DNA of 64,000 bases, taken from assembly GCA_964419335.1 (NCBI GenBank), contig CAYQOX010000004.1, positions 1 to 64,000 of the forward strand, given 5' to 3'. The translations under genes and the position numbers were made by a program. Each line of letters opens with the position of its first letter. Position 1 is the first letter of the stretch. Positions 38,013 through 46,630 of the stretch are shown here, piece after piece. The notes beneath the pieces are model-generated. The model was given only the letters and a program-made list of their open reading frames with translations. It had not been told where the DNA came from and made no database searches. This stretch comes from CAYQOX01 sp964419335. GTDB lineage: Bacteria > Hinthialibacterota > Hinthialibacteria > Hinthialibacterales > Hinthialibacteraceae.

Positions 38013-39260
38013 TCAGAGTTTCGGCAATTCCCAAGGATCACGCCGGGGACGATCGAGGTAGGTATTCGCATCGTCATCGTCGATAAAGACTTCTTTCTTC
38101 GGATCCCACGTTAATTTGCGTGCTGTCCAGCGCACGAGATTCATAAAGTGGCACATGGTCGTAGAACGATGGGCTTCTTCGACATCGGCGATAGGCCGTT
38201 CACGGCTTTTCACGCAATCAATGAAGTTTTGCTGATGGTTTCGGCTTACTTCCAATTTTTCTTTGAGATCCAACTCATCAAGATCAATCTCGGGATCGGT
38301 CTTATAGCGGCCGCGATCAATCAAAATCGTCCCATCTTCACATTCAAAGAAGCCGCCGCCAGCGGGTCCCTTATTATCCATCCTTACCTCGACCCCATCT
38401 TCATAGCGCATATGAACAGGACGGTATAAATCTCGATAGCTGCCTTCTGTCCAAATTTCCACCGGTCCCGATTTTACCGTCCCCAAGGCCCATTGCATGA
38501 TATCGATTCCATGGGCACCCCAGCCGGTCACTTCACCGCCAGAATAGGGCATAATGGATATCCAGCCGGGTTTTGCCCGTGGTGTGTAAATGTCTGGATG
38601 ATAACCGCGCTTTTCGGCCGGTCCCAACCACATATCCCAATCCAAGCCTTCAGGAACCGGATACGAGGAGAACGGCTGATCCCAAGGACTTTCGTAATTG
38701 GCTCCATGAACCACTTTCACTTTGCCAAACACTTCATTACGCACCAATTCGCAGCCTATCCGGCAATTGGTCATGGAACGCTGCTGGCTCCCGCACTGAA
38801 CGATACGCTCATTTTTACGTGCGGCTTTCACCATCGCGCGGCCTTCAGCAATGGTCAGGGTCATGGGTTTTTCCACGTAAACATCTTTGCCCGCCATGCA
38901 AGCATGGATGGAATTAAGCGCATGCCAATGGTCTGGTGTAGCCACAATGACCGCGTCTACATCCTTGTCTTCCAGCAGATCGCGATAATCCTGATATGTC
39001 TTCCAATCCTTCCCCGCAGCGACTTTGTCCATGCGTTTTTTGTTCACATCGCTAATAGCAACGAACTGCGAACCTTGGGTGCGGCTGAAATCCCCCATCA
39101 GCTGCTGTCCTCTGCGTCCCGGGCCGATCACACCGAGTCCTACGGTATCATTTGCCCCCCAAACTTTCTCCGACACCAACATCGGCGCAGTCACCGCGAG
39201 TGCGCTGCCACTCCCACGTTTGATGAAGGAACGTCGTGTGATAAAACTTTTGTTCGTCAT
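38013..39260 (-). CDS. Tat-exported Gfo/Idh/MocA-family oxidoreductase
   Basis: A 415-residue protein with a twin-arginine signal (TRRSFIKRGSG followed by ALAVTAPMLVSEKVWGA), so it is exported folded with its cofactor. The Rossmann start is VGLGVIGPGRRGQQLM, and VIVATPDHWHALNSIHA and YVEKPMTLTIAEG are family signatures; the second domain has GGEVTGWGAHGIDIMQWALG with the catalytic His. It ends with the WELPKL-type tail common in this exported group. AGGAGG precedes ATG 39260. It is the last gene of the operon regulator - SDR - mannonate dehydratase - Gfo/Idh, and probably acts on a periplasmic sugar or sugar acid. Confidence 0.87.
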   Translation of the reverse strand: MTNKSFITRRSFIKRGSGSALAVTAPMLVSEKVWGANDTVGLGVIGPGRRGQQLMGDFSRTQGSQFVAISDVNKKRMDKVAAGKDWKTYQDYRDLLEDKDVDAVIVATPDHWHALNSIHACMAGKDVYVEKPMTLTIAEGRAMVKAARKNERIVQCGSQQRSMTNCRIGCELVRNEVFGKVKVVHGANYESPWDQPFSSYPVPEGLDWDMWLGPAEKRGYHPDIYTPRAKPGWISIMPYSGGEVTGWGAHGIDIMQWALGTVKSGPVEIWTEGSYRDLYRPVHMRYEDGVEVRMDNKGPAGGGFFECEDGTILIDRGRYKTDPEIDLDELDLKEKLEVSRNHQQNFIDCVKSRERPIADVEEAHRSTTMCHFMNLVRWTARKLTWDPKKEVFIDDDDANTYLDRPRRDPWELPKL

Positions 39261-39282
39261 AACACTTTCCTCCTAGCTATGA

Positions 39283-40353
39283 TTATGCTTTTTCATTTCC
39301 GATGCGTTGTAAGACGGCGCGCATATAACCCAGCGCATAAGCCTTCCCCGCGTGCCATGGCGCGTCGCATGTCATTTGGGGTGTATGATCAGGAATCAAC
39401 ACACCGTCAAATTGGTTTTGATGTAAGATCTTCATTATCCGATACACATCCACATCGCCTTCGTCGATGAATACCTCATGATATCTGGGTACTTTCCCTT
39501 TTACATTCCGTAAATGGACATAGGCGATCGCATTCTGGCGGCTATATTGATCGGTATATTCGTAAATATCACCCTCTTGCATCTCTTGCAGCGTTCCCAC
39601 GCAGTACTCAAGCGTATTCGAAGGGCTAGGGACGAGATCCAAAAGTTTTTGATACATCCCAGGTTGATACACAAGCCGGGCGTGCCCACGCAACGTGGGC
39701 ATGGGTGGATCATCGGGATGGGCCGCCAATTTGACTCCTGCTTCTTCTGCGACGGGAATCACTTCTTGAAGGAACCTCTGCAGACGATTCCATAATTGCT
39801 CGTGGGTTACCGGATTATGATCACCTTCCTCGGCTTGGGGATCATAAACCATGTTCCAAATATGCCCCTTGGGAATCGGAGTTTCCTTTGGGCCTTCCTC
39901 ACCAAGAAAAGCCACGGAAGTGGCCTTTCCCCGCGCCCAAGGACCATTAACATGCCCCCAGACACCAGCGATACTAAAGTTATAGCCCATAATGGGGATC
40001 CCTACTTTTCCTAAGCGGCGAATCATGGTTTTCACGTCTTCGATTTGTTGATCTCGTTTTGGGCCATCGAGCAAAATATCATACCAATGCGAAGGGTCGA
40101 AATTCTCGATCGCCTCCAGTTGCAATCCTTCCTCATTGATCGAATGTTTTAGATCCCTGAGTTCTTCTTCGTTCCAGAGTTGACCTTGATTTGCAGAGAT
40201 CCCCCAATTACGCTTCTCATCCGTGCCATGCAAAAGTTCACCGGAAAAATAATTAACCAAATGGGCTACGATATGAGTACATCCCGCTTGTCGTGCAAAC
40301 TGAAAGTTTTCCTTCGTCAGCATATGACGGTATAAACCTAAACCAATCTTCAT
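39283..40353 (-). CDS. uxuA: Mannonate dehydratase
   Basis: A 356-residue UxuA-type enzyme that dehydrates D-mannonate to 2-keto-3-deoxygluconate in hexuronate breakdown. Metal and catalytic residues lie in CTHIVAHLVNY, GYNFSIAGVWG, KLAAHPDDPPMP, YCVGTLQEM, YVHLRNVKG and VLIPDHTPQM. Length fits the family (350-395). It lies 15 bp after the SDR gene and 22 bp before the Tat Gfo/Idh gene, so all are one transcript. Cytoplasmic. Indicates that the cell can use glucuronate, mannuronate or alginate-like material. Confidence 0.93.
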   Translation of the reverse strand: MKIGLGLYRHMLTKENFQFARQAGCTHIVAHLVNYFSGELLHGTDEKRNWGISANQGQLWNEEELRDLKHSINEEGLQLEAIENFDPSHWYDILLDGPKRDQQIEDVKTMIRRLGKVGIPIMGYNFSIAGVWGHVNGPWARGKATSVAFLGEEGPKETPIPKGHIWNMVYDPQAEEGDHNPVTHEQLWNRLQRFLQEVIPVAEEAGVKLAAHPDDPPMPTLRGHARLVYQPGMYQKLLDLVPSPSNTLEYCVGTLQEMQEGDIYEYTDQYSRQNAIAYVHLRNVKGKVPRYHEVFIDEGDVDVYRIMKILHQNQFDGVLIPDHTPQMTCDAPWHAGKAYALGYMRAVLQRIGNEKA

Positions 40354-40368
40354 AAAACGCGCCTTTCT

Positions 40369-41130
40369 CTAAAAACCAATGCTCGTACCGCCATCCACAG
40401 GAAGAACCACACCGGTAATATACTTCGCCGCGGGAGAGCATAAATACACGGAAGCATACCCAATGTCCTCTGCTTCGCCCATTCGATTCATGGGCGTACG
40501 GCTAAGTACTTTGTTCAATCGTTCAGGATCATTCGAAAAGGCTTTCCGGGTGATATCACTCGTGATAAATCCTGGAGCGATCGCATTGACACGAACCCCA
40601 TGAGGCGAAAACTCGGTTGCGAGAGTCCGCACCAGGCCTAGATAAGCGGACTTCGCCGCAGAATAAGCGACCGTCAGGGGAAGGCCAAAGAGTGAGGCCA
40701 TAGAAGCCGTAAAAAGAATCGAGCCATGTTTCTGTTCCAGCATGAAAGGAACGAGGGTTTTGGTTAACGCAAACGCCCCCATGACATGCGTATTTAATAC
40801 ATTCGTAAACTCTTCGTAAGTCGTCTCGATCGCCGCTTTTTTTAGGTGAATGCCAGCATTATTAACTAAGATCGTAGGCATCCCCATGCGCTCTTTGATC
40901 CGCTGAAGCAGTTCAGGCACTTGATCTAACTGAGTCACATCGAACACTTCATAAGTTGCCCGTGACCCCATAGTGTCTACCGCTTCTTGCAAGACACTTT
41001 CACGACGTCCCACAAGTATGACGTTCGCCCCCGCTTGGGCCATACATTGCGCCGTCGCCAATCCTAAACCACTTCCCCCTCCAGTGATTAATGCGACTTC
41101 ATTTTCTAGAGAAAAAGGTTGTGGAATCAT
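40369..41130 (-). CDS. SDR-family oxidoreductase, probable fructuronate reductase (mannonate-forming)
   Basis: A 253-residue classical short-chain dehydrogenase: cofactor motif TGGGSGLG (16-23), NNAG (90-93), catalytic S143, Y156 and K160, then the PG motif in AIAPGFI and the terminal PVDGG. Arg42-Arg43 after the second strand favours NADPH. It resembles gluconate 5-dehydrogenase and KduD-type enzymes. Its place directly before uxuA suggests that it makes or uses D-mannonate (the UxuB role), but this is inference from context. AAGGAGG precedes ATG 41130. Confidence 0.82.
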   Translation of the reverse strand: MIPQPFSLENEVALITGGGSGLGLATAQCMAQAGANVILVGRRESVLQEAVDTMGSRATYEVFDVTQLDQVPELLQRIKERMGMPTILVNNAGIHLKKAAIETTYEEFTNVLNTHVMGAFALTKTLVPFMLEQKHGSILFTASMASLFGLPLTVAYSAAKSAYLGLVRTLATEFSPHGVRVNAIAPGFITSDITRKAFSNDPERLNKVLSRTPMNRMGEAEDIGYASVYLCSPAAKYITGVVLPVDGGTSIGF

Positions 41131-41159
41131 ACGCCTCCTTTATTAAACAAATCTCGTTT

Positions 41160-42293
41160 TCATCCTTGTGAAACTACGTTTTTGATTTGATTTACATTAT
41201 ACGGGGGGATGCCGGTAGACTGCCTTTCCATGAGTTGGGCCCCCAGCATGATGGTTTCTTGAATTTTTTTTGGTTCCTCCAACCGTCTAAGCAATAACTG
41301 CAAGGCGCGTATCCCCATCTCTTGTTTTTCTACGTGCACAGTGGTCAAACTGGGGCGGCAATTCTCGGCTATTGAAACATTATCAATCCCGCAGACACTA
41401 ACCTCGTCAGGGATACGATAGCCTTGGTCTTGCAACGCATTCATTGCACCAATCGCAATAAGATCACTCCCACCGACAACGGCTGTAAACTCCATCTTTT
41501 GCTCCAATGCCTTTTGGATCATCTCCCTGCCGCAAGAAGAATTTTTCCCGCCTTTTAGAATGGATACCTCACCCGCAAATTCTTTGTAAAAACCACGCAA
41601 GCGATCTTCATGCGCGATATTGTCCGCTTCACCGCTAAGATAAAGCGTTTGTTTATGTCCTAGTTTCACTAAATGACGTGCCAGTAAACGCCCAAATTGG
41701 CTTTGTTCCGAGGTCACCGTATCGAAAGGATAATCATCATTGCGATAATTGAGAAAAACGCACGGCATATAAATCTGCATCATATAATCTAAAAATGCCT
41801 TGGGCATTTGTCCCGCGATAATCAACCCCGAAAGTTGGCGTAACAAGGCTTGCTGTTCCAAAGGGCATTGTTCAGATTGAAGATCCTCTCCCTTGATGAA
41901 GGCTAAATGCACATGCTGTTTTTGCGCCTCGTGGGTTACTCCCATCAGGACTTGAGAATAAAACGGATCCTCATCGATGTAGCGTTCCGGCCGCAGGGCA
42001 AAACCGATCGAGCGATCGATACTTTTCCGCATCGATTCCTTGGCGACAATGAAAGTCCCTCGCCCCCGCACCGCTTCCACCAATCCTAATTGGCTCAGCT
42101 GTTCGATCGATTTCCTCACAGTCATTCGACTCAATCCCGTGATTTGGCAAATTTCATTCTCTGTGGGAAGAAATTCACCTATTTGCACTTCCTCGCTCTG
42201 GATAATATTCACCATCTGATCACAAAGTTGGCGATAGGTGGGAATCGGGGAATATCGATCTATTTGTATTGAAAACTTTGATAAATCTTTCAA
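41160..42293 (-). CDS. GntR-type DNA-binding / LacI-type sensor transcriptional regulator
   Basis: A 377-residue regulator of the AraR-like fusion type. The N-terminal winged helix (about 12-78) reads PIPTYRQLCDQM, LPTENEICQITGLSRMTVRKSIEQL and GRGTFIV, the GntR signature. Residues 95-365 form a periplasmic-binding-protein-like sensor (SIGFALRPERYIDEDPFYSQVLMGV, GLIIAG, DEVSVCGIDN). It probably represses the following sugar-acid genes and the divergent secreted-protein gene, and is released by a uronate or aldonate. The start is TTG 42293 with GAGAGG 7 nt upstream. A candidate operator lies inside its own promoter, implying autoregulation. Confidence 0.87.
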   Translation of the reverse strand: MKDLSKFSIQIDRYSPIPTYRQLCDQMVNIIQSEEVQIGEFLPTENEICQITGLSRMTVRKSIEQLSQLGLVEAVRGRGTFIVAKESMRKSIDRSIGFALRPERYIDEDPFYSQVLMGVTHEAQKQHVHLAFIKGEDLQSEQCPLEQQALLRQLSGLIIAGQMPKAFLDYMMQIYMPCVFLNYRNDDYPFDTVTSEQSQFGRLLARHLVKLGHKQTLYLSGEADNIAHEDRLRGFYKEFAGEVSILKGGKNSSCGREMIQKALEQKMEFTAVVGGSDLIAIGAMNALQDQGYRIPDEVSVCGIDNVSIAENCRPSLTTVHVEKQEMGIRALQLLLRRLEEPKKIQETIMLGAQLMERQSTGIPPYNVNQIKNVVSQG

Positions 42294-42339
42294 AACTTCG
42301 CCTCTCTATTAGAAACGTTCAACCGTATACTTTCTATCT

Positions 42340-42368
42340 TTGATACCATATACAAACTGTTATGTCAA
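42340..42368 (-). promoter_or_regulatory. Promoter of the regulator/uxuA operon
   Basis: On the minus strand TTGACA (plus 42363-42368) is 17 bp from TATCAA (plus 42340-42345). Predicted start near 42333, 40 nt before the TTG start. The spacer contains the operator candidate at 42348-42356. Confidence 0.55.
42348..42356 (-). promoter_or_regulatory. Operator candidate copy 1
   Basis: TTTGTATAT on the minus strand, sitting between the -35 and -10 boxes of the regulator promoter. It is identical to the core of copy 2. A bound repressor here would block its own operon. Confidence 0.4.
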
Positions 42369-42468
42369 GCAACCTCCTCATACAGAAAAATACAAATTAA
42401 CTTTTGACACCTCTATGAATTACTCAATGATTCCCGTAAATTTTATAAAAAATTTCTATGATGAATGC

Positions 42469-42497
42469 TTGACATTCAATCGAACATATTATATGGT
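42469..42497 (+). promoter_or_regulatory. Promoter of the triple-repeat secreted protein gene
   Basis: TTGACA (42469-42474) is exactly 17 bp from TATGGT (42492-42497). Predicted start near 42504, giving a leader of about 100 nt. Confidence 0.55.
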
Positions 42498-42512
42498 CGA
42501 AGAGATATGACC

Positions 42513-42528
42513 TTTTGTATATACATTT
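42513..42528 (+). promoter_or_regulatory. Operator candidate copy 2, palindromic
   Basis: TTTTGTATATACATTT contains the perfect palindrome TGTATATACA (42516-42525), close in form to AraR-type operators (ATTTGTACGTACAAAT in Bacillus subtilis). It lies about 12 nt after the predicted transcription start, a typical repressor roadblock position. Confidence 0.45.
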
Positions 42529-42602
42529 ATTGGATAATGATCTTGTCATCGATGTTCATTCAGTCTCTCTGAATGAAAAATTATAAACAGGAGGAAGAGT
42601 GT

Positions 42603-44432
42603 ATGAATAGGAAATGGATAGGGTACATATTCTTAGGAATGGTCCTTGCGTTGCCTGGAGCAGCTCAAGACATTGAAATGTTCTTTGGGTCAGACGTACT
42701 TGAAGAAACAACCGATGAGTACGGCAATACGTATGTGACCACACCTGTGGATGCGGTTATTCCCCTGCCTGAGGGTTTTGGAGAGTCACCGGAACTGGAA
42801 CTGGAAGGACTCATAGTTGATCCCGCCTATATTTATGAGACCTACACCGATGATGCAGGAAATTCCTACACCACAGTAGCGCAGGATGATTCCCTTTCAC
42901 CAGAAGAAGTCTTCGTTGAAGGGGGACCCGACGATGATAACTTATGGAATCTTCGTGGCGCCGCTATGCCGGATATGGGAGTTCTAGAATCGTACGCACC
43001 CTCAGAGACCGAAGACGCACCCCCAGTGCAAACCACAGTCACCATGGGGGAAGCGGGGACCTACAATGTTTATCTATGGTATGGTGATATCGGCGCAGCG
43101 AATCCTGATGATGATGCCGATAATCCCACCCCCATCAATGCAGGCCTCGAAGGCGAAGATATGCAAACCTTTTTACAGGCCGATGGGGTATTGATCACGG
43201 ATGAATACGGTTGGAATGTTCTCGAAGTCCAGTTAGGAACCGTGACCCTCGAAGCGGGCGAAAGTTTTAGCGTTATTATTGACGATCACTTTGGAGAGGG
43301 TGCGCGTTCCGCCTACCTCGGTCTTCGAATCAGCACTGGCCCCATTTATGATCCCCCGGAGCCTCCATCCTATGATTTCCATCAAGATGATAAGTGGTTA
43401 AGTTACACAGTCGCGGGAGAACGAACACTCTTGCTTTCCAATGGTCCAGGCGCCGATGAAGACGCTCCTGAACTGACGACCGAAATCACTTTAGGACATG
43501 CGGGAACCTACGAGGTGATTTTCCACTTCATGGATTCCAATAATTTTCCTGATCAAGGTTGGATTCGGGCGGCTCTCGATGATAACGACCCCCAAGATTA
43601 CGGTGCGGGACATCCTGACGCTGTACGTGCCACCGGCGGAACCTCCCCAGCCTATCCTTGGATTGACGGGACCTTTACCGGAGGTATGTTCTGGTACACA
43701 GCGGTTATGGGTACTGTAGAAGCCGAAGCAGGGGATACCATCACCCTGTCGATTGATGACGCTCAAGGCACTGCCGCTGAGCCTTACATCGCTTCGGTCT
43801 TTGAAGGCATCACCCTTCGTGTACTTGAAGGGGGTCCTCCCATCACAGAAATACGAGTTTCACCAGGCGAATTTGAATGGTTCACCGACAAGAACGGGAA
43901 TCAATATCGTACCTGGGCGATGGATGAAGACGCCTATCCGAATTTAGAGGATTGGCTCACCGACCATGCGAGCAGCAGCAGCGATAATAAATGGAATATT
44001 CGTGATGACCTTGGAATCTTTGGTCCCATCATCGAATCCTTCCCGGGCGGCGGAACCGAAGATGCACCGCCTTTACGCACTACGGTAATTCCTTCTGAAG
44101 GGGGAACCTATGATGTCTACTATTACTTCGGTGATACCGGTGCATCCGATCCAGAAGAAAACTTGGAACTACCTCATCCCACTTGGGTGTATTTCGAAGG
44201 AGAGGATCCGCAAACCCTCGTGGCCGGGGATGGGGAGTTCGTCGGCTTACACGGATATAACACGTATGAAATTTATCTAGGCCAGATTACGGTTGAAGCC
44301 GGAGAAGAGGTCAATGTGATCATCGACGATGGATTCGAACATGAACTCTCGGTGGATGGTTCACGTTCGGTGTATTGCGGTTTGCTGCTGGAAACGGCTG
44401 AGACTTCTGTCGATGATTGGGAACTTTTCTAA
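42603..44432 (+). CDS. Large acidic secreted protein with three internal repeats, unknown function
   Basis: A 609-residue exported protein (signal peptide cut near PGAAQD) that I do not recognise. It is very acidic. Three related beta-rich units lie at about residues 110-244, 260-408 and 460-596. Each contains a (T)EDAPxxxTT start, a GTY(N/E/D)V strand, and a late xVxxEAGxxxxxxIDDxxG strand. Short linkers with the motif TDxxGNxYxT occur before the units at about 37-46, 82-91 and 428-437. Start ATG 42603 has AGGAGG 8 nt upstream. No catalytic motif or anchor is visible; the acidic IDD loops could bind calcium. Shared control with the uronate operon suggests binding of a uronate-containing glycan, which is inference. 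Confidence 0.75.
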   Translation: MNRKWIGYIFLGMVLALPGAAQDIEMFFGSDVLEETTDEYGNTYVTTPVDAVIPLPEGFGESPELELEGLIVDPAYIYETYTDDAGNSYTTVAQDDSLSPEEVFVEGGPDDDNLWNLRGAAMPDMGVLESYAPSETEDAPPVQTTVTMGEAGTYNVYLWYGDIGAANPDDDADNPTPINAGLEGEDMQTFLQADGVLITDEYGWNVLEVQLGTVTLEAGESFSVIIDDHFGEGARSAYLGLRISTGPIYDPPEPPSYDFHQDDKWLSYTVAGERTLLLSNGPGADEDAPELTTEITLGHAGTYEVIFHFMDSNNFPDQGWIRAALDDNDPQDYGAGHPDAVRATGGTSPAYPWIDGTFTGGMFWYTAVMGTVEAEAGDTITLSIDDAQGTAAEPYIASVFEGITLRVLEGGPPITEIRVSPGEFEWFTDKNGNQYRTWAMDEDAYPNLEDWLTDHASSSSDNKWNIRDDLGIFGPIIESFPGGGTEDAPPLRTTVIPSEGGTYDVYYYFGDTGASDPEENLELPHPTWVYFEGEDPQTLVAGDGEFVGLHGYNTYEIYLGQITVEAGEEVNVIIDDGFEHELSVDGSRSVYCGLLLETAETSVDDWELF

Positions 44433-44489
44433 ATCAGATTTACATATAATCACGCTTTTATAGCGTATTTTACCCCCCCTCTTATATAA

Positions 44490-44526
44490 GAAGCCAGCGG
44501 CTCATGAGCTCGCTGGCTTCCTTTTA
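44490..44526 (+). terminator. Intrinsic terminator after the triple-repeat gene
   Basis: A 10-bp stem GAAGCCAGCG (44490-44499)/CGCTGGCTTC (44511-44520), extended by a self-complementary GCTCATGAGC core, then CTTTTATTATT. It also lies near the end of the convergent methyltransferase gene. Confidence 0.8.
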
Positions 44527-44567
44527 TTATTATGCGTTTTGTGATGTTTCCTCAGGAAAGAAAGTGA

Positions 44568-45812
44568 CTATTTCTTTACTTGAAAAATCCCGACAAGGCC
44601 ATGGCTGTTTCCATTTCCCCGTTGCAGCGCCGCTTCTAAATCCCGCAGCAAGAAACCCAATTGCATCTCTAATACATCCGCCCGCACATCATCGGTGTAA
44701 AAACATTCCAGATGCTCTACCATCCCACGAAAGCGATCTACTGTTTTTTGGGCAATCTCGGGAGGATTCTCAAGATTGATTTCTGGAGTGCGATTTTCTC
44801 CGTAAATCATCATCGCGCATTGAGCAATAACATAATTCCACGCACCGAAAGCGTGCTGGAAAAATGCATTTTCCCGCTGTAACTGCTCATGGGGATGATA
44901 ATCAATCAGCAACTCGGTTAAATCGGTTCGTTGGCTACGTTCGAACAACGAATTGACCGTTTGCCGCATAATCTTTGAATGCTTATTATAATCGCCAGTA
45001 TCCATGTGCCTGCCGATAAAGACAGAGCGATCAAAAAAGCCTTGTACATCTAAAGTATTACCGGTTTGGCGACACACCTCTTCGATGACATATTTCTTTA
45101 CTTCGTCCTGGGTCACGAGACGCAAATGCAAGGGGCTCAGTTCTACCTTGTCTCGTTCCTCGGGTGGATAAATGTAGGAAATGTAGTATTCCATCCATTG
45201 TTCTTGGGATAGATCATCATCCCAAAGTTCCTGCCACTCGTAGGAATAACGCCCTAGCCAATCACCCAGGATAACAGAACCATCCTCGGCATGATCCATG
45301 ATATCATTCAATAAACGTATAGTTTCATCACGATGGAGATGAGATAAGGTTCCATATGATGCGAAGTAGATGTCAAAAGGCTCAGAATCGATCGCGTTGG
45401 GGAGCCCTTGCGAAAGATTGCCTTGGAAAAACTTCATTTTGGGGTCATGTCCCCAACGTTCGGCGTTTTGGTTTAAAAGGTCCTGATTGAGGTCAACACC
45501 GGTGTAATTCTCTACATCTTCGTAAGAAATCACGCGATTACGATTGCATTGCAATTCGTAAGCCTCCGCCGGTATTTCCATGAACATTTCAAATCCATCC
45601 CCGCTGCCACAACCTAAATCAAGAATCCTCAACCCCCGTCCTTGCTTACGCGCATGTTGCATGCGCTGAGCGACATAGGGTTTCATATATTGACGCGTAA
45701 GAGCGTCTTCCCAATACAAACGAACGTGATCATATTTGGAATAATACGATTTCCCACGGTCATATTTCCCACTGGTGACCGCCTGGGAATACGCATCATT
45801 GGATTGACTCAT
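44568..45812 (-). CDS. Class I SAM-dependent methyltransferase
   Basis: A 414-residue protein with a Rossmann methyltransferase domain in its N-terminal half: motif I LRILDLGCGSGDGFEMF, an acidic motif II in YTGVDLNQDLL, FFQGNLSQG, FDIYFASYGTLSHL and a GSVILGDWLGRYS strand. The C-terminal 180 residues are mostly helical with no known motif. It is the last gene of the corrinoid operon (63 bp after the corrinoid protein gene), so its role is probably linked, for example making or taking a methylated compound; the substrate cannot be told. AAGGA precedes ATG 45812. Confidence 0.8.
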   Translation of the reverse strand: MSQSNDAYSQAVTSGKYDRGKSYYSKYDHVRLYWEDALTRQYMKPYVAQRMQHARKQGRGLRILDLGCGSGDGFEMFMEIPAEAYELQCNRNRVISYEDVENYTGVDLNQDLLNQNAERWGHDPKMKFFQGNLSQGLPNAIDSEPFDIYFASYGTLSHLHRDETIRLLNDIMDHAEDGSVILGDWLGRYSYEWQELWDDDLSQEQWMEYYISYIYPPEERDKVELSPLHLRLVTQDEVKKYVIEEVCRQTGNTLDVQGFFDRSVFIGRHMDTGDYNKHSKIMRQTVNSLFERSQRTDLTELLIDYHPHEQLQRENAFFQHAFGAWNYVIAQCAMMIYGENRTPEINLENPPEIAQKTVDRFRGMVEHLECFYTDDVRADVLEMQLGFLLRDLEAALQRGNGNSHGLVGIFQVKK

Positions 45813-45875
45813 AGGGAGATTTTCCTTTTTTTAGTTGTATACTCAATTTTTGGAGCGTATGGAACCCATCGAGCG

Positions 45876-46550
45876 TTAGCTGGCTTTCTCCAATTTCTCG
45901 ATGGTGTCGAAGGCATCTTCACAATACATATTGGCGCCAATTTTTTCGGCATATTCCGGTGATACCGGCGCGCCGCCAACGAGAACGACAACCGAGTCAC
46001 GCAAGCCCTGATCATTCAATAAATCAATGACTTCTTTCATATGCCCCATGGTGGTCGTCAACAGAGCAGAAAGGCCGAGATATTTGGGTTGGATTTCTTT
46101 TACTTTTTCTACAATCTTATCCGCTTTCACCCCGGTGCCCATATCAACAACTTCGAAACCCGCACCCCGCAGCATGGTAGCCACGATATTCTTTCCAATA
46201 TCATGCAAGTCCCCTTCGACGGTGGCTAGAAGAAATTTCCCCTTGCTGTGAATATCCTTCCCTTTAAGGTGCGGTTCTAAAATCCCCATGGCTTCCCCGA
46301 CACATTCTGCCGCGGCGAGCATATCAGGAATGAGGTAATCACCATTTTCATACCGGCGTCCCACTTCTTCCATACCGGGATTGAGGGCTTCGTTAAGAAT
46401 CTCATTCGGTGGAATGTTCTGATTAATAGCCTCTTCGACTAACTCCATGACCCCCGGCTGTCCTTCCATATCGCCGTCAAAACCTTCGTCTTCTTGATCG
46501 ATCCGTCCTAGAATTACGTTTTCTTTTATTTTTTTGAGGAGATCGTTCAT
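45876..46550 (-). CDS. Corrinoid protein of MttC/MtbC type
   Basis: A 224-residue methyl-carrier protein. The N-terminal helical cap (about 30-95) precedes the cobalamin-binding Rossmann domain with D114-x-H116-x-x-G119 (DLHDIGKN), where His116 is the lower cobalt ligand, and GLSALLTTT and VLVGGAPVS further on. It accepts a methyl group from an MttB-type enzyme onto cob(I)alamin and passes it to the pterin-dependent enzyme. It lies between the two enzyme classes in one operon. An acidic insertion (EDEGFDGDMEG) lies near the N-terminus. Confidence 0.94.
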   Translation of the reverse strand: MNDLLKKIKENVILGRIDQEDEGFDGDMEGQPGVMELVEEAINQNIPPNEILNEALNPGMEEVGRRYENGDYLIPDMLAAAECVGEAMGILEPHLKGKDIHSKGKFLLATVEGDLHDIGKNIVATMLRGAGFEVVDMGTGVKADKIVEKVKEIQPKYLGLSALLTTTMGHMKEVIDLLNDQGLRDSVVVLVGGAPVSPEYAEKIGANMYCEDAFDTIEKLEKAS

Positions 46551-46630
46551 GGTTCTAATCCTTATCCTTATATCCAGTATGTTAATTGTTTACAATTTTC
46601 ATTTCGTCCGTTAAAGAGCGTACATGAGGC

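Noticed and set aside
38493..39470. 325-codon open frame on the plus strand
   Set aside because: It is fully antisense to the Tat Gfo/Idh gene, whose motifs are clear; the product has no recognisable domain and no ribosome site.
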